Assembly (NCBI GenBank): GCA_900771975.1
Contig: CAAGPV010000086.1
Coordinates: 1-44,061, forward strand
Direction of reading: 5' to 3'
Source: an uncultured Prevotella sp.
GTDB taxonomy: Bacteria; Bacteroidota; Bacteroidia; Bacteroidales; Bacteroidaceae
DNA: 44,061 nucleotides
Positions 1 to 8,363 of the stretch are shown here, in pieces. A program made the position numbers and the translations under genes. Under the pieces are notes generated by a model, which searched no databases, was not told where the DNA came from, and saw nothing but the letters and a program-made list of their open reading frames with translations. Position 1 is the first letter of the stretch. Each line of letters starts with the position of its first letter.

Positions 1-174
1 GACTTGATTTTATCTATGGTATGGATGCAATTTAGTATCAAAATGTTGATGCTTAAACCAGTTTCTTTAGTAGCTATTGCGAAAGAGAAATGTCAATGGT
101 TATGATGGTAAGGGGTCTGCTCTTACTATCTAAAATTTTCTAAAAGTGAAGGAATTTTTCCTTATATAACTACA
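1..174. other. Upstream edge, no recognised gene
   Basis: One plus-strand frame is open from the window edge to a TGA at 103-105 (34 codons), so this could be the tail of an upstream gene, but I recognise nothing in its translation. A short hairpin, AAGGAA/TTCCTT around 150-164, lies just before the next gene. No promoter box of the type seen elsewhere in the window is obvious. Confidence 0.3.
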
Positions 175-1437
175 ATGATTAATACGTCTATAATTTTTGA
201 TTTTCTGAAGTATTGCCTGGGGGCAAAGGGTGATATGAGCAAGGTGGTGGCTGGGATGGACTGGCGACTGCTGTATGAGTTTGCGTCTAAGCAGGCGATG
301 CTGGGTGTTTGCTTTGATGGCATTGAGCGATTAGGACGTGAATATCCAAATGAATTGAAACAGAATCCTATCGGACAAGACTTGCTGATGGCGTGGATGG
401 GCAAGGCGCAACAGATTCGTCGTCGGAACATGACGGTGAATGAGGTTGCAGCCAAGCTATATGCACGGCTTCGGGAGGATGGATTAAGATGCTGTGTCTT
501 GAAAGGCCAAGGCAATGCGTCGATGTATCCTAACCCGTATTCTCGTACTCCTGGGGATATTGATGTCTAGGTGAATGCAAGTAGGAAAGAGATTACGGAG
601 TATGCCAAGAAGCATTTTACGCTTGGAGATGATATAAGGTATCACCATTTGGAGACTTCTATGGACGGTGTGCCAGTAGAATTGCATTTTTTCCCTTGCG
701 TGATGAATAATCCTATCTACAATCATCGTTTGCAGAAATGGTTTAAGCGAATTGCGGATTTGCAATATTCTAATGTAGTTGCCCTACCCGACAATGCAGG
801 AGAGATTGCTATGCCGACAACGGCTTTCAATGTGATTTATCAATTGTGCCATCTGTATCATCATTTCTTTGATGAGGGGATTGGGATGAGACAAATTATA
901 GATTATTACTTTGTTTTGTTGAATATATGGTACACGGATACCACGGATCTCACGGATGCCGTAAACTCTGTTTCCTACAATGACACGTCTGCCCAAGCAG
1001 ACAAAAAATCCGTGGAATCCGTGATATCCGTGTGTGAAAATGAACTAAAGTATCTTGGACTATGGAAGTTTGCCGGTGCAGTGATGTATGTGCTACATGA
1101 AACTCTTGGGCTATCGGAAGAGAAAATGATTCGACCGATGGATGAGAAGCGAGGGAGGTTGCTGCTGTCAGAGATTATAGATGGCGGCAACTTCGGCAAG
1201 CATTTCGCTAAGTACGGTCATTTCACTCAGCAAAGTATGGCGAAGAAGTATTTCCTGAAAATATGACGCAACATGCACTTTGTGAGGTATTATCCAGCAG
1301 AAGCATTGAGTGAACCGATTTTCAGGACATGGCATTTCTTCTGGCGGATGAAGAATAAAAAAGATTTGCTAATGGGTGATCTGTGTTCCTTTTGGGTACA
1401 AACAAACGATATTTTCAGCGATTGCTCAACGAAATAG
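175..1437 (+). pseudogene. Broken nucleotidyltransferase-family gene (NTP_transf_5-like)
   Basis: One frame runs from ATG 175 to TAG 1435-1437 but is cut by TAG at 568-570 and TGA at 1264-1266. Protein similarity continues across both. The first part ends in VLKGQGNAS...TPGDIDV, the Dx-D metal-binding motif of an uncharacterised nucleotidyltransferase family common in Prevotella and Bacteroides, where Trp is expected next (TGG to TAG). After the second stop the frame reads RNMHFVRYYPAEALSEPIF, which I take to be the family C-terminus, and Arg is expected at the stop (CGA to TGA). The middle carries an in-frame palindromic insert (931-1034). The likeliest reading is a decayed gene. Separate 131- and 231-residue products starting at 175 and GTG 571 are possible but would split the active site from the rest. 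Confidence 0.75.
931..1034. repeat. Palindromic repeat inserted in a coding frame
   Basis: The left arm, 931-957, is three 9-bp units built on CACGGAT. The right arm, 1008-1034, is three units of ATCCGTG. The 27-nt arms are reverse complements with about four mismatches. The spacer holds a second perfect hairpin, GTCTGC-CCAA-GCAGAC (987-1002). The 9-bp period keeps the reading frame, so the arms translate as TDTTDLTDA and SVESVISVC. The insert sits between two conserved helices of the host protein and adds about 35 residues. Confidence 0.8.
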
Positions 1438-1589
1438 ATTTTTTTATATTACCAAAATGTATGCAAAAGATACCGCTCCTTGGTATATATAGTGGACCAT
1501 ATTCTGCTCTCGAAAGAGTTCTTTGGACGCTCATGCAAATCGCAGAAGTACGCACGATACCGTTAAATAGCTAAATATCAACAATTCAA

Positions 1590-1641
1590 ATAAGCCAAAA
1601 AAGGCAATACGAAAAGAATCGTATTGCCTTTTTTGACTTAT
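1590..1641. terminator. Bidirectional intrinsic terminator
   Basis: A nearly perfect 23-bp inverted repeat (1590-1612 and 1619-1641) encloses a 6-nt loop. The core is AAAAAAGGCAATACG with its complement CGTATTGCCTTTTTT, so there is a T-tract on both strands. It separates the broken plus-strand gene from the convergent bamD-rpoZ-DUF4293 operon, and it overlaps the last codons of the DUF4293 gene. Confidence 0.85.
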
Positions 1642-2090
1642 CTGATTCTGTCTGCTGCTCTTACAAGAGCCTCATCTGCCAGCACTCCTTTTCGGGCAAG
1701 AACATAACCCACTAAACCAACAAAGGGGAACGCAGCAAAAACACATACACTGAAACTACAATCCGGGAAACCCGTAAAAGCCAGTATGGCATAAACTACA
1801 TACCAAACAACCATCAAGAGCCCTCCGAACAAACACTCTCTTGCTTGGCGTTTTCTCTTTTTATAATCGAAAATAGCAAGAAGGTTTAACGGGCATGATA
1901 GTAGCAAGACTATAGCCAAAGGCCAAACACTATAGGAATAGCCACCATTGCCGTCTTCTATATAGAAGTTGTACACGGCCCTGTCAACTCCCATTCCTTG
2001 AGGTGTCAGACTGGCTATCTGCATACATAGGCAGAGCACGGTTGCCACAAGGGAAAGTATCAAAAAAAGTGTCTGCTTGCGTTGTATCAT
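1638..2090 (-). CDS. DUF4293 family membrane protein
   Basis: A 150-residue protein with four hydrophobic segments (about 8-28, 52-74, 87-107 and 112-131). The MIQRKQT start, a soluble loop after the first segment, and the C-terminal AADRIR tail are typical of DUF4293, a Bacteroidota-only inner-membrane family of unknown function. It starts 2 nt after the rpoZ stop and is the last gene of bamD-rpoZ-DUF4293, an order I recall from other Bacteroidales. The transcript ends in the terminator at 1590-1641, which overlaps the final codons. Confidence 0.85.
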   Translation of the reverse strand: MIQRKQTLFLILSLVATVLCLCMQIASLTPQGMGVDRAVYNFYIEDGNGGYSYSVWPLAIVLLLSCPLNLLAIFDYKKRKRQARECLFGGLLMVVWYVVYAILAFTGFPDCSFSVCVFAAFPFVGLVGYVLARKGVLADEALVRAADRIR

Positions 2091-2092
2091 CT

Positions 2093-2431
2093 TTAAGCCT
2101 CTTCTACATTGTCTTTAGACGGATCACGCCAATAAATGTCTCCATCTATAAATTCTTGAGTTGCAAGAAGTGTCGGTTTTGGAAGCTTCTCATAATAGCG
2201 GGAGATTTCAATCTGCTCACGGTTTTCAAACACTTCTTCCAAAGAGTCGTTATAGGATGCGAACTCTTGAAGTTTCTTGTTCAAGTCTTGCTTGATCTCT
2301 ATAGAAATCTGATTGGCACGCTTAGCTATGATTGCCACGCTTTCATAAATGTTGCCAGTTTCTTTCCACAATTCACGAACATCACGCGTCACCGTGTTTA
2401 TTGGTGCTTTCGATTTCTTATAATCCATCAT
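2093..2431 (-). CDS. rpoZ: RNA polymerase omega subunit, Bacteroidota type
   Basis: A 112-residue protein matching the Bacteroidota omega family. It shows the N-terminal MDYKK, the VTRDV segment, the helix IAKRANQISIEIKQDLNKKL, and the conserved block FENREQIEISRYYEKLPKPT. Omega binds the beta-prime subunit and helps RNA polymerase assemble; this version lacks the canonical proteobacterial length and sequence. The start is ambiguous by one codon because the gene opens ATGATG; MDYKK from the second ATG is the usual family start. It lies 43 nt after bamD. Confidence 0.88.
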   Translation of the reverse strand: MMDYKKSKAPINTVTRDVRELWKETGNIYESVAIIAKRANQISIEIKQDLNKKLQEFASYNDSLEEVFENREQIEISRYYEKLPKPTLLATQEFIDGDIYWRDPSKDNVEEA

Positions 2432-2474
2432 TTTTTAATATAATTATTTATATTTTCTGCTTGTTATTACGTTT

Positions 2475-3317
2475 TCAGTCTTTTGTTATCTGCTTACACT
2501 TTTCGATATAGTGTTCAGCTGTAGAACGTTCTTTTGAGTCGGGATACTCGTTGATAAATCCATAACACTCGTCTTCGGCATCTTGAAAACGTTGCAATCG
2601 CTTTTCTTCAATGCTCATTTGAGCCAATTCGTACTTGCTCTTCATTATCAAGATAGAAAAATCTTCACGCAATGAGCTATAAGGATAATCGTTAAGAGCA
2701 TTTTGAGCCGTCACAATACATGCTTCATAATTGTTTCCTCCACTTGTACAGTTACCAAAATAACTCCCCAAATTATAGTATAACTTAGCGGAAAGATACT
2801 CTTTTTGAACCAGCTTGTCTTGCAGTTCCATCAACCGTTGCTCTGCCGTTCCCTTCAATTTTCCATCTGGAAACAAATCTCTGTATTCTTGAAAGGCACT
2901 AATGGCAGCAACTGTCGGACTTTGGTCCAATCGTGGCTCGGGAACACTCATATAAAGACTCTGCCCTACATAGAACGAAGCCATCTCTGCGTAAATTCCA
3001 CGAGGATAACTTTGATAATATTTCTTGAAGGTTTCGGCTGCGGCTTCGTAGTCTTTTAATCCATATTCGGCCATTGCCAACATATACAAACACTCCTGAG
3101 CGTTTTCCGTCCCTTTCTCTATCGTGACAAGATCTTGCAGAAGAGGAACAGCAAAGCCATACTTTCCTCTGACAAAACACTCCTTGGCATATTCGTACTT
3201 ATAGTCGTAATTACTTGACTTATATACCTGATTATATTCGTGAGCACAACTGCTCCCAAGCAACAAAATGCTCAAGAGGCATAAGCCCGTAATATTTTTT
3301 CTAATCAATTTCTTCAT
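2475..3317 (-). CDS. bamD: Outer membrane assembly lipoprotein BamD
   Basis: A 280-residue lipoprotein of the beta-barrel assembly machine, which docks to BamA at the periplasmic face of the outer membrane. A short signal ends in the lipobox LGSSC (Cys24). TPR-like helical repeats follow (ECLYMLAMAEYGLKDY, AEMASFYVGQSLY, AEHYIEKCKQ), the usual BamD architecture and length. I chose ATG 3315-3317; an upstream TTG in frame would add four residues but falls inside the -7 box at 3327-3334. It is the first gene of an operon with rpoZ and the DUF4293 gene. Confidence 0.9.
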   Translation of the reverse strand: MKKLIRKNITGLCLLSILLLGSSCAHEYNQVYKSSNYDYKYEYAKECFVRGKYGFAVPLLQDLVTIEKGTENAQECLYMLAMAEYGLKDYEAAAETFKKYYQSYPRGIYAEMASFYVGQSLYMSVPEPRLDQSPTVAAISAFQEYRDLFPDGKLKGTAEQRLMELQDKLVQKEYLSAKLYYNLGSYFGNCTSGGNNYEACIVTAQNALNDYPYSSLREDFSILIMKSKYELAQMSIEEKRLQRFQDAEDECYGFINEYPDSKERSTAEHYIEKCKQITKD

Positions 3318-3326
3318 TTTAAAGTG

Positions 3327-3356
3327 CAAATTTACACATTATTTTATTTGTAACAA
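3327..3356 (-). promoter_or_regulatory. bamD promoter, very short leader
   Basis: On the minus strand a -7 box TAAATTTG (3327-3334) lies 19 bp from a TTG (3354-3356), which fits the Bacteroidota consensus. Only 9 nt separate the box from the bamD ATG, so the transcript should start at or within a few bases of the start codon. Confidence 0.6.
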
Positions 3357-3477
3357 GGTGCTTTACACACTTTTTCGGTAATTTAATAACGAAAACAACT
3401 ATTTTTAGCAGATACGTTCTTCTTTTACCGGAATATTGAACGCTTTGCAGGATGTTGTCGGCATGAAAAATATTAGC

Positions 3478-3530
3478 AAAAAAAAATGGCTTATAAGGTC
3501 TCTTTCTCTGCAAACCCTATAAACCATTTT
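3478..3530 (-). terminator. Intrinsic terminator of metY
   Basis: Read on the minus strand, AATGGTTTATAGG pairs imperfectly with CCTTATAAGCCATT and is followed directly by a run of T (A-run at 3478-3486 on the plus strand). It lies about 30 nt after the metY stop and upstream of bamD, so it would end the metY message. Confidence 0.65.
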
Positions 3531-3559
3531 ACGCTTCCTAAACGTTGTCTTTTCAGCTT

Positions 3560-4843
3560 TTAAATTTTATCCAATGCTTGTTTGATATCGTCAAGGATGT
3601 CTTCAACGTCTTCTATTCCTACCGACAAACGAATCAAATCGGGAGCTATGCCAGCTTCCCTTAGTTGTTCCTCAGACAACTGACGATGGGTATGGCTTGC
3701 GGGGTGAAGCACACACGTACGCACATCGGCCACATGCGTAACAATATTAATCATGTCAAGAGAATCCATAAACTTGATAGCTGTTTCACGAGAACCTTTC
3801 AGTCCAAATGCCATTACGCCACAAGACCCATTAGGAAGATATTTCTCAGCAAGATGGTGATATGCATCATCTTGCAAATCGCTATAATGCACCCAAGCGA
3901 CCCGTGGATCATCATGCAAAAATGATGCAACCTTTTTGGCATTTTTGCAATGTTGTGGCATACGAAGATGTAGGGTTTGAAGCCCAAGGTTCAGAATAAA
4001 CGAATTCATCGGAGCTGGGATGCTACCCAAATCTCGCATCAATTGTGCAACAAGTTTTGTGATATAGCCCATTTTCCCGAAAGCTTTTACATAAGTCAGG
4101 CCATGATAGCTTTCATCGGGTGTACAGAGTCCCGGAAACTTTTCGGCATAAGCCATCCAGTCAAAATTGCCGCTATCCACCACAACGCCACCTACCTGGC
4201 TGGCTGTTCCATCCATATATTTCGTGGTGCTATGGGTAACTATGTCAGCACCCCATTCAAAAGGCCTACAATTGATAGGGGTCGCAAAGGTGTTGTCTAC
4301 AACAAACGGTACTCCGTTTTTGTGGGCTATCCGTGCAAACTTTTCTATATCAAGCACTGCACACCCCGGATTGCTGATGGTTTCGCCAAACACAACTTTA
4401 GTATTCGGCCGGAAAGCCTTTTGTATTTCTTCTTCACTGTCATCTTGATTGACAAATGTACAATCTATTCCAAGTTTCTTTAAAGTCACACCAAAAAGGT
4501 TGTATGTTCCGCCATAGATTTCGTTTGAGGTTACAATATGGTCACCGGCTTGACAGATGTTGAATATTGCATAAAAATTTGCGGCTTGTCCGCTACTCGT
4601 AAGTATAGCCCCCACTCCACCTTCCAATTGAGCTATTTTTTTTGCAACAGCATCATTGGTCGGGTTTTGCAAACGGGTATAGAAATATCCTTCTTTCTTT
4701 AAGTCGAAGAGCATTGCCATCTCTTCCGAATTGTCATACTTGAACGTAGTGCTTTGGATAATAGGCAGCTCTATCGGTTCTCCGTTCTTTGCTTCATAAC
4801 CTCCTTGAACACAAATGGAAGCCGTGCGTAAATTCTTTTTCAT
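3560..4843 (-). CDS. metY: O-acetylhomoserine sulfhydrylase
   Basis: A 427-residue Cys/Met-metabolism PLP enzyme. It should make homocysteine (or cysteine) from O-acetylhomoserine and sulfide in the cytoplasm. Visible features are TASICVQGGYEAKNGEP at the N-terminus, YTRLQNPT, the SSGQAA cofactor-phosphate region (about 83-88), VVDNTFATP, and the PLP lysine in STTKYMDG (Lys208). The glycine-rich GGTYNLF and long C-terminal domain fit MetY better than MetB or MetC. I chose ATG 4841-4843 because a longer in-frame start would place the -7 box at 4884-4891 inside the gene. It is monocistronic. Confidence 0.92.
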   Translation of the reverse strand: MKKNLRTASICVQGGYEAKNGEPIELPIIQSTTFKYDNSEEMAMLFDLKKEGYFYTRLQNPTNDAVAKKIAQLEGGVGAILTSSGQAANFYAIFNICQAGDHIVTSNEIYGGTYNLFGVTLKKLGIDCTFVNQDDSEEEIQKAFRPNTKVVFGETISNPGCAVLDIEKFARIAHKNGVPFVVDNTFATPINCRPFEWGADIVTHSTTKYMDGTASQVGGVVVDSGNFDWMAYAEKFPGLCTPDESYHGLTYVKAFGKMGYITKLVAQLMRDLGSIPAPMNSFILNLGLQTLHLRMPQHCKNAKKVASFLHDDPRVAWVHYSDLQDDAYHHLAEKYLPNGSCGVMAFGLKGSRETAIKFMDSLDMINIVTHVADVRTCVLHPASHTHRQLSEEQLREAGIAPDLIRLSVGIEDVEDILDDIKQALDKI

Positions 4844-4883
4844 TTTAGCAGGTTTTTGATATTTTAACAGATCTTCTTGCTTA

Positions 4884-4891
4884 CAAAGGTA
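4884..4891 (-). promoter_or_regulatory. metY -7 box
   Basis: TACCTTTG on the minus strand, 40 nt upstream of the metY start, matches the TAnnTTTG consensus. No well-placed -33 element is evident. Confidence 0.5.
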
Positions 4892-5023
4892 AGCATTTTT
4901 CCACAATCCTTCTATTCATTTCTGATTTTTTTGAACGAATTGCCACAAAAACACATCAAAGTCCATCTTACGTGTTTCCCATAAGAAGATTCGCCATAAA
5001 AAACAAAATAAAGACAAAAGAGA

Positions 5024-5052
5024 TTGGTATTTTCAGATTTTTAGTACTTTTG
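5024..5052 (+). promoter_or_regulatory. uvrB promoter, very short leader
   Basis: TTGG (5024-5027), a 17-bp gap, then TACTTTTG (5045-5052). Only 9 nt follow before the uvrB ATG, so the transcript is likely almost leaderless. The promoter also rules out longer in-frame starts for uvrB. Confidence 0.6.
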
Positions 5053-5061
5053 CAGTTTACA

Positions 5062-7083
5062 ATGGACTTCAAACTATCTTCTAAATTTCAGCCCACTGGC
5101 GACCAACCAGAAGCCATTAAAGAGTTGACCGACGGCATTAAGCGTGGAGATCCTGCCCAAGTACTTTTGGGAGTAACAGGATCAGGCAAGACCTTTACTG
5201 TCGCCAATGTTATCGCCAATATCAATAAGCCGACACTCATTTTGAGCCACAACAAGACGTTGGCTGCACAGTTGTATGAAGAGATGAAAGGCTTTTTCCC
5301 TGACAATGCGGTTTCTTATTATGTGTCCTACTACGACTATTACCAACCTGAAGCCTATCTACCCTCTTCCGACACCTATATAGAAAAAGACTTGGCCATA
5401 AATGAAGATATTGACAAGCTGAGGTTGCAATCGGTTTCTGCGCTATTGTCTGGAAGGAATGATGTTATTGTCGTTTCTTCCGTATCATGCATATACGGCA
5501 TGGGAGGACCTATTGCCATGGAATCGAGTATCATCAAGATAAAGAAAGGACAAACGCTGAACCGAAACATCTTTCTCCGGAAATTGGTTGATGCCCTATA
5601 TGTGAGAAACGACATAGACCTGCAACGGGGAAACTTTAGGGCAAAGGGGGAAACCGTTGATGTGGCAATGGCTTATTCCGACAATATATTGCGAGTTACA
5701 TGGTGGGATGACGAGATTGACAGCATTGAAGAAGTCGATGCCCTTACCTATCACAAACTTGGTTCTTTTGAGGAATACGAAATCTACCCAGCTAACCTTT
5801 TTGTTACTACTAAAGAGCAAACTGACCATGCCATTCATGACATACAAGAAGACTTGATAAAGCAAGTAAAGTATTTCAACGATATAGGAGAAACTGTTAA
5901 AGCTCAACGCATCAAGGAACGTGTTGAATATGACATGGAAATGATAAAGGAATTAGGCCATTGCTCGGGGATAGAAAATTATAGCCGGTATTTTGACGGA
6001 CGCCAAGAAGGACAACGTCCCTACTGCCTACTCGACTTCTTTCCTAAAGACTTTCTTATGGTGATAGACGAAAGTCATGTCAGCGTTCCTCAAATAAGTG
6101 CTATGTATGGAGGAGACAGAGCCCGGAAAAAGAATCTTGTGGAGTATGGCTTCCGCCTACCAGCAGCATTCGACAACCGTCCTTTGAAGTTTGAGGAATT
6201 TCACGATATGATTCATCAGGTCATCTACGTTAGTGCCACACCCGCCGACTATGAGTTGAGAGAAAGCGATGGGGTTGTGGTTGAACAACTCATCCGCCCG
6301 ACAGGACTTCTTGATCCTGTCATAGAAATACGTCCCACCGAAAACCAAATAGACAACTTGGTTGAGGAGATAATAGAGCATAGCAAACTGCACGAACGCG
6401 TGCTCGTGACTACACTCACCAAGAGAATGGCTGAAGAGTTGACAGAATATCTCCTTGAACACAACATTCAAACGGCTTACATCCATAGCGATGTGGCAAG
6501 TCTTGACCGAGTAAAGATTATCAACGACTTGCGTAATGGAATATATGATGTTCTCGTGGGTGTAAACCTGCTACGTGAAGGACTTGATATTCCAGAAGTT
6601 TCACTTGTTGCTATTCTCGATGCAGACAAAGAGGGTTTTCTGCGTTCGCACCGCAGTTTGACACAAACTGCCGGTCGGGCAGCACGCAACGTTAATGGAA
6701 AGGTAATCATGTATGCTGATGCCATCACTGAGAGTATGCAAAAAACAATAGAAGAAACTGACAGGCGTAGAGCCAAACAACTAAAATATAACGAGGAACA
6801 TAACATCACACCAAAACAAATCGTAAAAGCCATCAAAGAGACGCTTCCCATACAGGGCGAACAGAAAGCAACATCTTCTTCCTATTCATATCCATTAAGG
6901 GACACCAAGCAAACGGATGTTGCTTTTGCAGCAGACCCCATCATCAGCAAGATGAGCCACGAACAACTAAAAAAGAGCATTGCAGCAACAACTGAATTGA
7001 TGAAGCAGGCAGCCAAAAATCTCGATTTCTTACAGGCAGCACAGTATCGTGACGAAATTCTACGACTACAACAACAATTATAA
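5062..7083 (+). CDS. uvrB: Excinuclease ABC subunit B
   Basis: A 673-residue DNA helicase-like subunit of nucleotide excision repair; it receives damaged DNA from UvrA and recruits UvrC. It has Walker A GVTGSGKT (37-44), the beta-hairpin region YYDYYQPEAYLP (about 90-101), the SATPADYE motif, helicase motif TAGRAARN, and a C-terminal UVR domain (about 635-670) for UvrC contact. Full length for the family. The start is MDFKLSSKFQ at 5062; an in-frame extension to 4972 would span the promoter and adds 30 unconserved residues. Confidence 0.97.
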   Translation: MDFKLSSKFQPTGDQPEAIKELTDGIKRGDPAQVLLGVTGSGKTFTVANVIANINKPTLILSHNKTLAAQLYEEMKGFFPDNAVSYYVSYYDYYQPEAYLPSSDTYIEKDLAINEDIDKLRLQSVSALLSGRNDVIVVSSVSCIYGMGGPIAMESSIIKIKKGQTLNRNIFLRKLVDALYVRNDIDLQRGNFRAKGETVDVAMAYSDNILRVTWWDDEIDSIEEVDALTYHKLGSFEEYEIYPANLFVTTKEQTDHAIHDIQEDLIKQVKYFNDIGETVKAQRIKERVEYDMEMIKELGHCSGIENYSRYFDGRQEGQRPYCLLDFFPKDFLMVIDESHVSVPQISAMYGGDRARKKNLVEYGFRLPAAFDNRPLKFEEFHDMIHQVIYVSATPADYELRESDGVVVEQLIRPTGLLDPVIEIRPTENQIDNLVEEIIEHSKLHERVLVTTLTKRMAEELTEYLLEHNIQTAYIHSDVASLDRVKIINDLRNGIYDVLVGVNLLREGLDIPEVSLVAILDADKEGFLRSHRSLTQTAGRAARNVNGKVIMYADAITESMQKTIEETDRRRAKQLKYNEEHNITPKQIVKAIKETLPIQGEQKATSSSYSYPLRDTKQTDVAFAADPIISKMSHEQLKKSIAATTELMKQAAKNLDFLQAAQYRDEILRLQQQL

Positions 7084-7178
7084 TCGGCCGTTTTTTCCAC
7101 TACTTTCTTTTGATATTCCTAACTCAATCCCTGTCCAATCACCCTTCTTCAAATAGTTAAATAATCGTTAATTAGGGA

Positions 7179-7206
7179 TTTGTTTGAACAAGATTTTGTA
7201 TTTTTG
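7179..7206 (+). promoter_or_regulatory. Promoter of the DUF4468-porin-menA operon
   Basis: TTTG (7179-7182) and TATTTTTG (7199-7206), 16 bp apart, lie 35 nt upstream of the first gene of the run that ends at 12337. No later internal promoter is apparent. Confidence 0.5.
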
Positions 7207-7241
7207 TACTTTAAAGTTACATCTGAACAACTACCATAGAC

Positions 7242-8105
7242 ATGAGAAAATCATTAATTGTTTCACTTTTATGGATTCCTATATTAGGATTTAGCCAAAC
7301 CACGCTCACTCCCCAAGAGCAGTTGGAACAGGCTCAACGCCAACTTGAAGAAGCCCAACAAGCCTTGAAGCAAGCTCAGGAAAAAGCTGAAAAAGCAAAA
7401 AAAGATGCCGAGGCAATAGCTAAATTAGAGGAAATCAACAAACAAATAAATGCCACAAAAGCGGAAACGGAACGACTGAATGCAGAAACATTCAAGATAG
7501 ATTCTGTACAAACAGCAGAGCAAAAGAGCGAAACAAAATGGACAAAGCCTATAATAGAGAAAAACAACATAATCTCTTCGCCCGAAAAAAATGTGATCCA
7601 AGAAAGATATCTTGCCAAAGACGCTGTGCCCATAGTGGACGGTCAAGTCAAATGGACAACCCGTCTTTCAGCTCCAAATCTTACAGCACAACAAATTTAT
7701 GAAAAACTTTTAAAGGTGATGTCGGGCTTTACACAAGAAAAAGAACAGCTCCCCGGTAGCGCTGTTGCCCTTGTGAACGAAGAAGAGCACAACATTGTAG
7801 CCACAATGAGAGAATGGTTGACCTTTACAAACAGTTTTCTGTCATTAGATCGTTCGGAAATGGACTATATCCTTGAAGCCGATTGCTATGATGGAGGAGC
7901 CACCATAACAATGAGCCGCATCAAATATATTTATGAAATACAAGGAAATGTAAGCAAATATTCTGCAGAAAATTGGATTACAGATGCCACAAGTGTTAAC
8001 AAGAAGCGCACAAAACTATATCCCATAGCCGGCAAGTTCAGAAGAGGGACCATTGACAGAAAGGATGCCCTTTTTAAGGCTTTGGACACTGCGCTTAAAC
8101 TATAA
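7242..8105 (+). CDS. Secreted DUF4468-domain protein with coiled coil
   Basis: A 287-residue exported protein. A signal peptide (about 1-19, ending GFSQ) is followed by a Q/E/A/K-rich coiled coil (about 24-80) and a C-terminal DUF4468-type domain (about 130-287), marked by MREWLTFTNS, ADCYDGGATITMSRIKYIYE and the tail FKALDTALKL. DUF4468 is a Bacteroidota domain of unknown function, usually periplasmic. It opens a run of five genes with gaps of 0-25 nt, including an outer-membrane porin, so an envelope role is plausible but not shown. Confidence 0.8.
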   Translation: MRKSLIVSLLWIPILGFSQTTLTPQEQLEQAQRQLEEAQQALKQAQEKAEKAKKDAEAIAKLEEINKQINATKAETERLNAETFKIDSVQTAEQKSETKWTKPIIEKNNIISSPEKNVIQERYLAKDAVPIVDGQVKWTTRLSAPNLTAQQIYEKLLKVMSGFTQEKEQLPGSAVALVNEEEHNIVATMREWLTFTNSFLSLDRSEMDYILEADCYDGGATITMSRIKYIYEIQGNVSKYSAENWITDATSVNKKRTKLYPIAGKFRRGTIDRKDALFKALDTALKL

Positions 8106-8120
8106 ACAACTACAAATCGT

Positions 8121-8363
8121 ATGGAAAAAAATGAAATAAACGAATTGGAGGATTCTGCTATAAAGCCGCATCACCGATTAAAAGAAATAACGGGAAAAGA
8201 TCAATATCTGCATATTAGACAAATTCTCAACATCATTTTTATGATTGGAGCAATTGTTGGTGTTTGCATTTTTTACTTTTCCAATCAACTAACAGGAACT
8301 GTCATTATCTTGGGGGCAATGGTTTTCAAAATTGCCGAGTGCGCTTTCCGTTTTTTTCGATAA
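8121..8363 (+). CDS. Small two-helix membrane protein
   Basis: An 80-residue protein with a charged N-terminal 30 residues and two hydrophobic segments (about 34-52 and 57-74), ending in the basic FRFFR. Not recognised by function. It starts 15 nt after the DUF4468 gene, and its TAA abuts the ATG of the porin gene, so all three are probably translated together. Confidence 0.75.
   Translation: MEKNEINELEDSAIKPHHRLKEITGKDQYLHIRQILNIIFMIGAIVGVCIFYFSNQLTGTVIILGAMVFKIAECAFRFFR

Noticed and set aside
931..1034. CRISPR-like repeats
   Set aside because: Units are 9 bp, contiguous and arranged as an inverted pair, with no spacers.
568..1266. Recoding of TAG or TGA as sense codons
   Set aside because: dnaJ, the RluA-family gene and the GH51 gene all end naturally in TAG, and no intact gene in the window reads through TGA.
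1383..1574. 63-codon plus-strand ORF with GTG start after the broken nucleotidyltransferase gene
   Set aside because: Begins inside the pseudogene tail, has no ribosome site or recognisable motif, and looks like chance coding.
3319..3513. 64-codon minus-strand ORF between bamD and metY
   Set aside because: Overlaps the bamD promoter and metY terminator and has no conserved feature.
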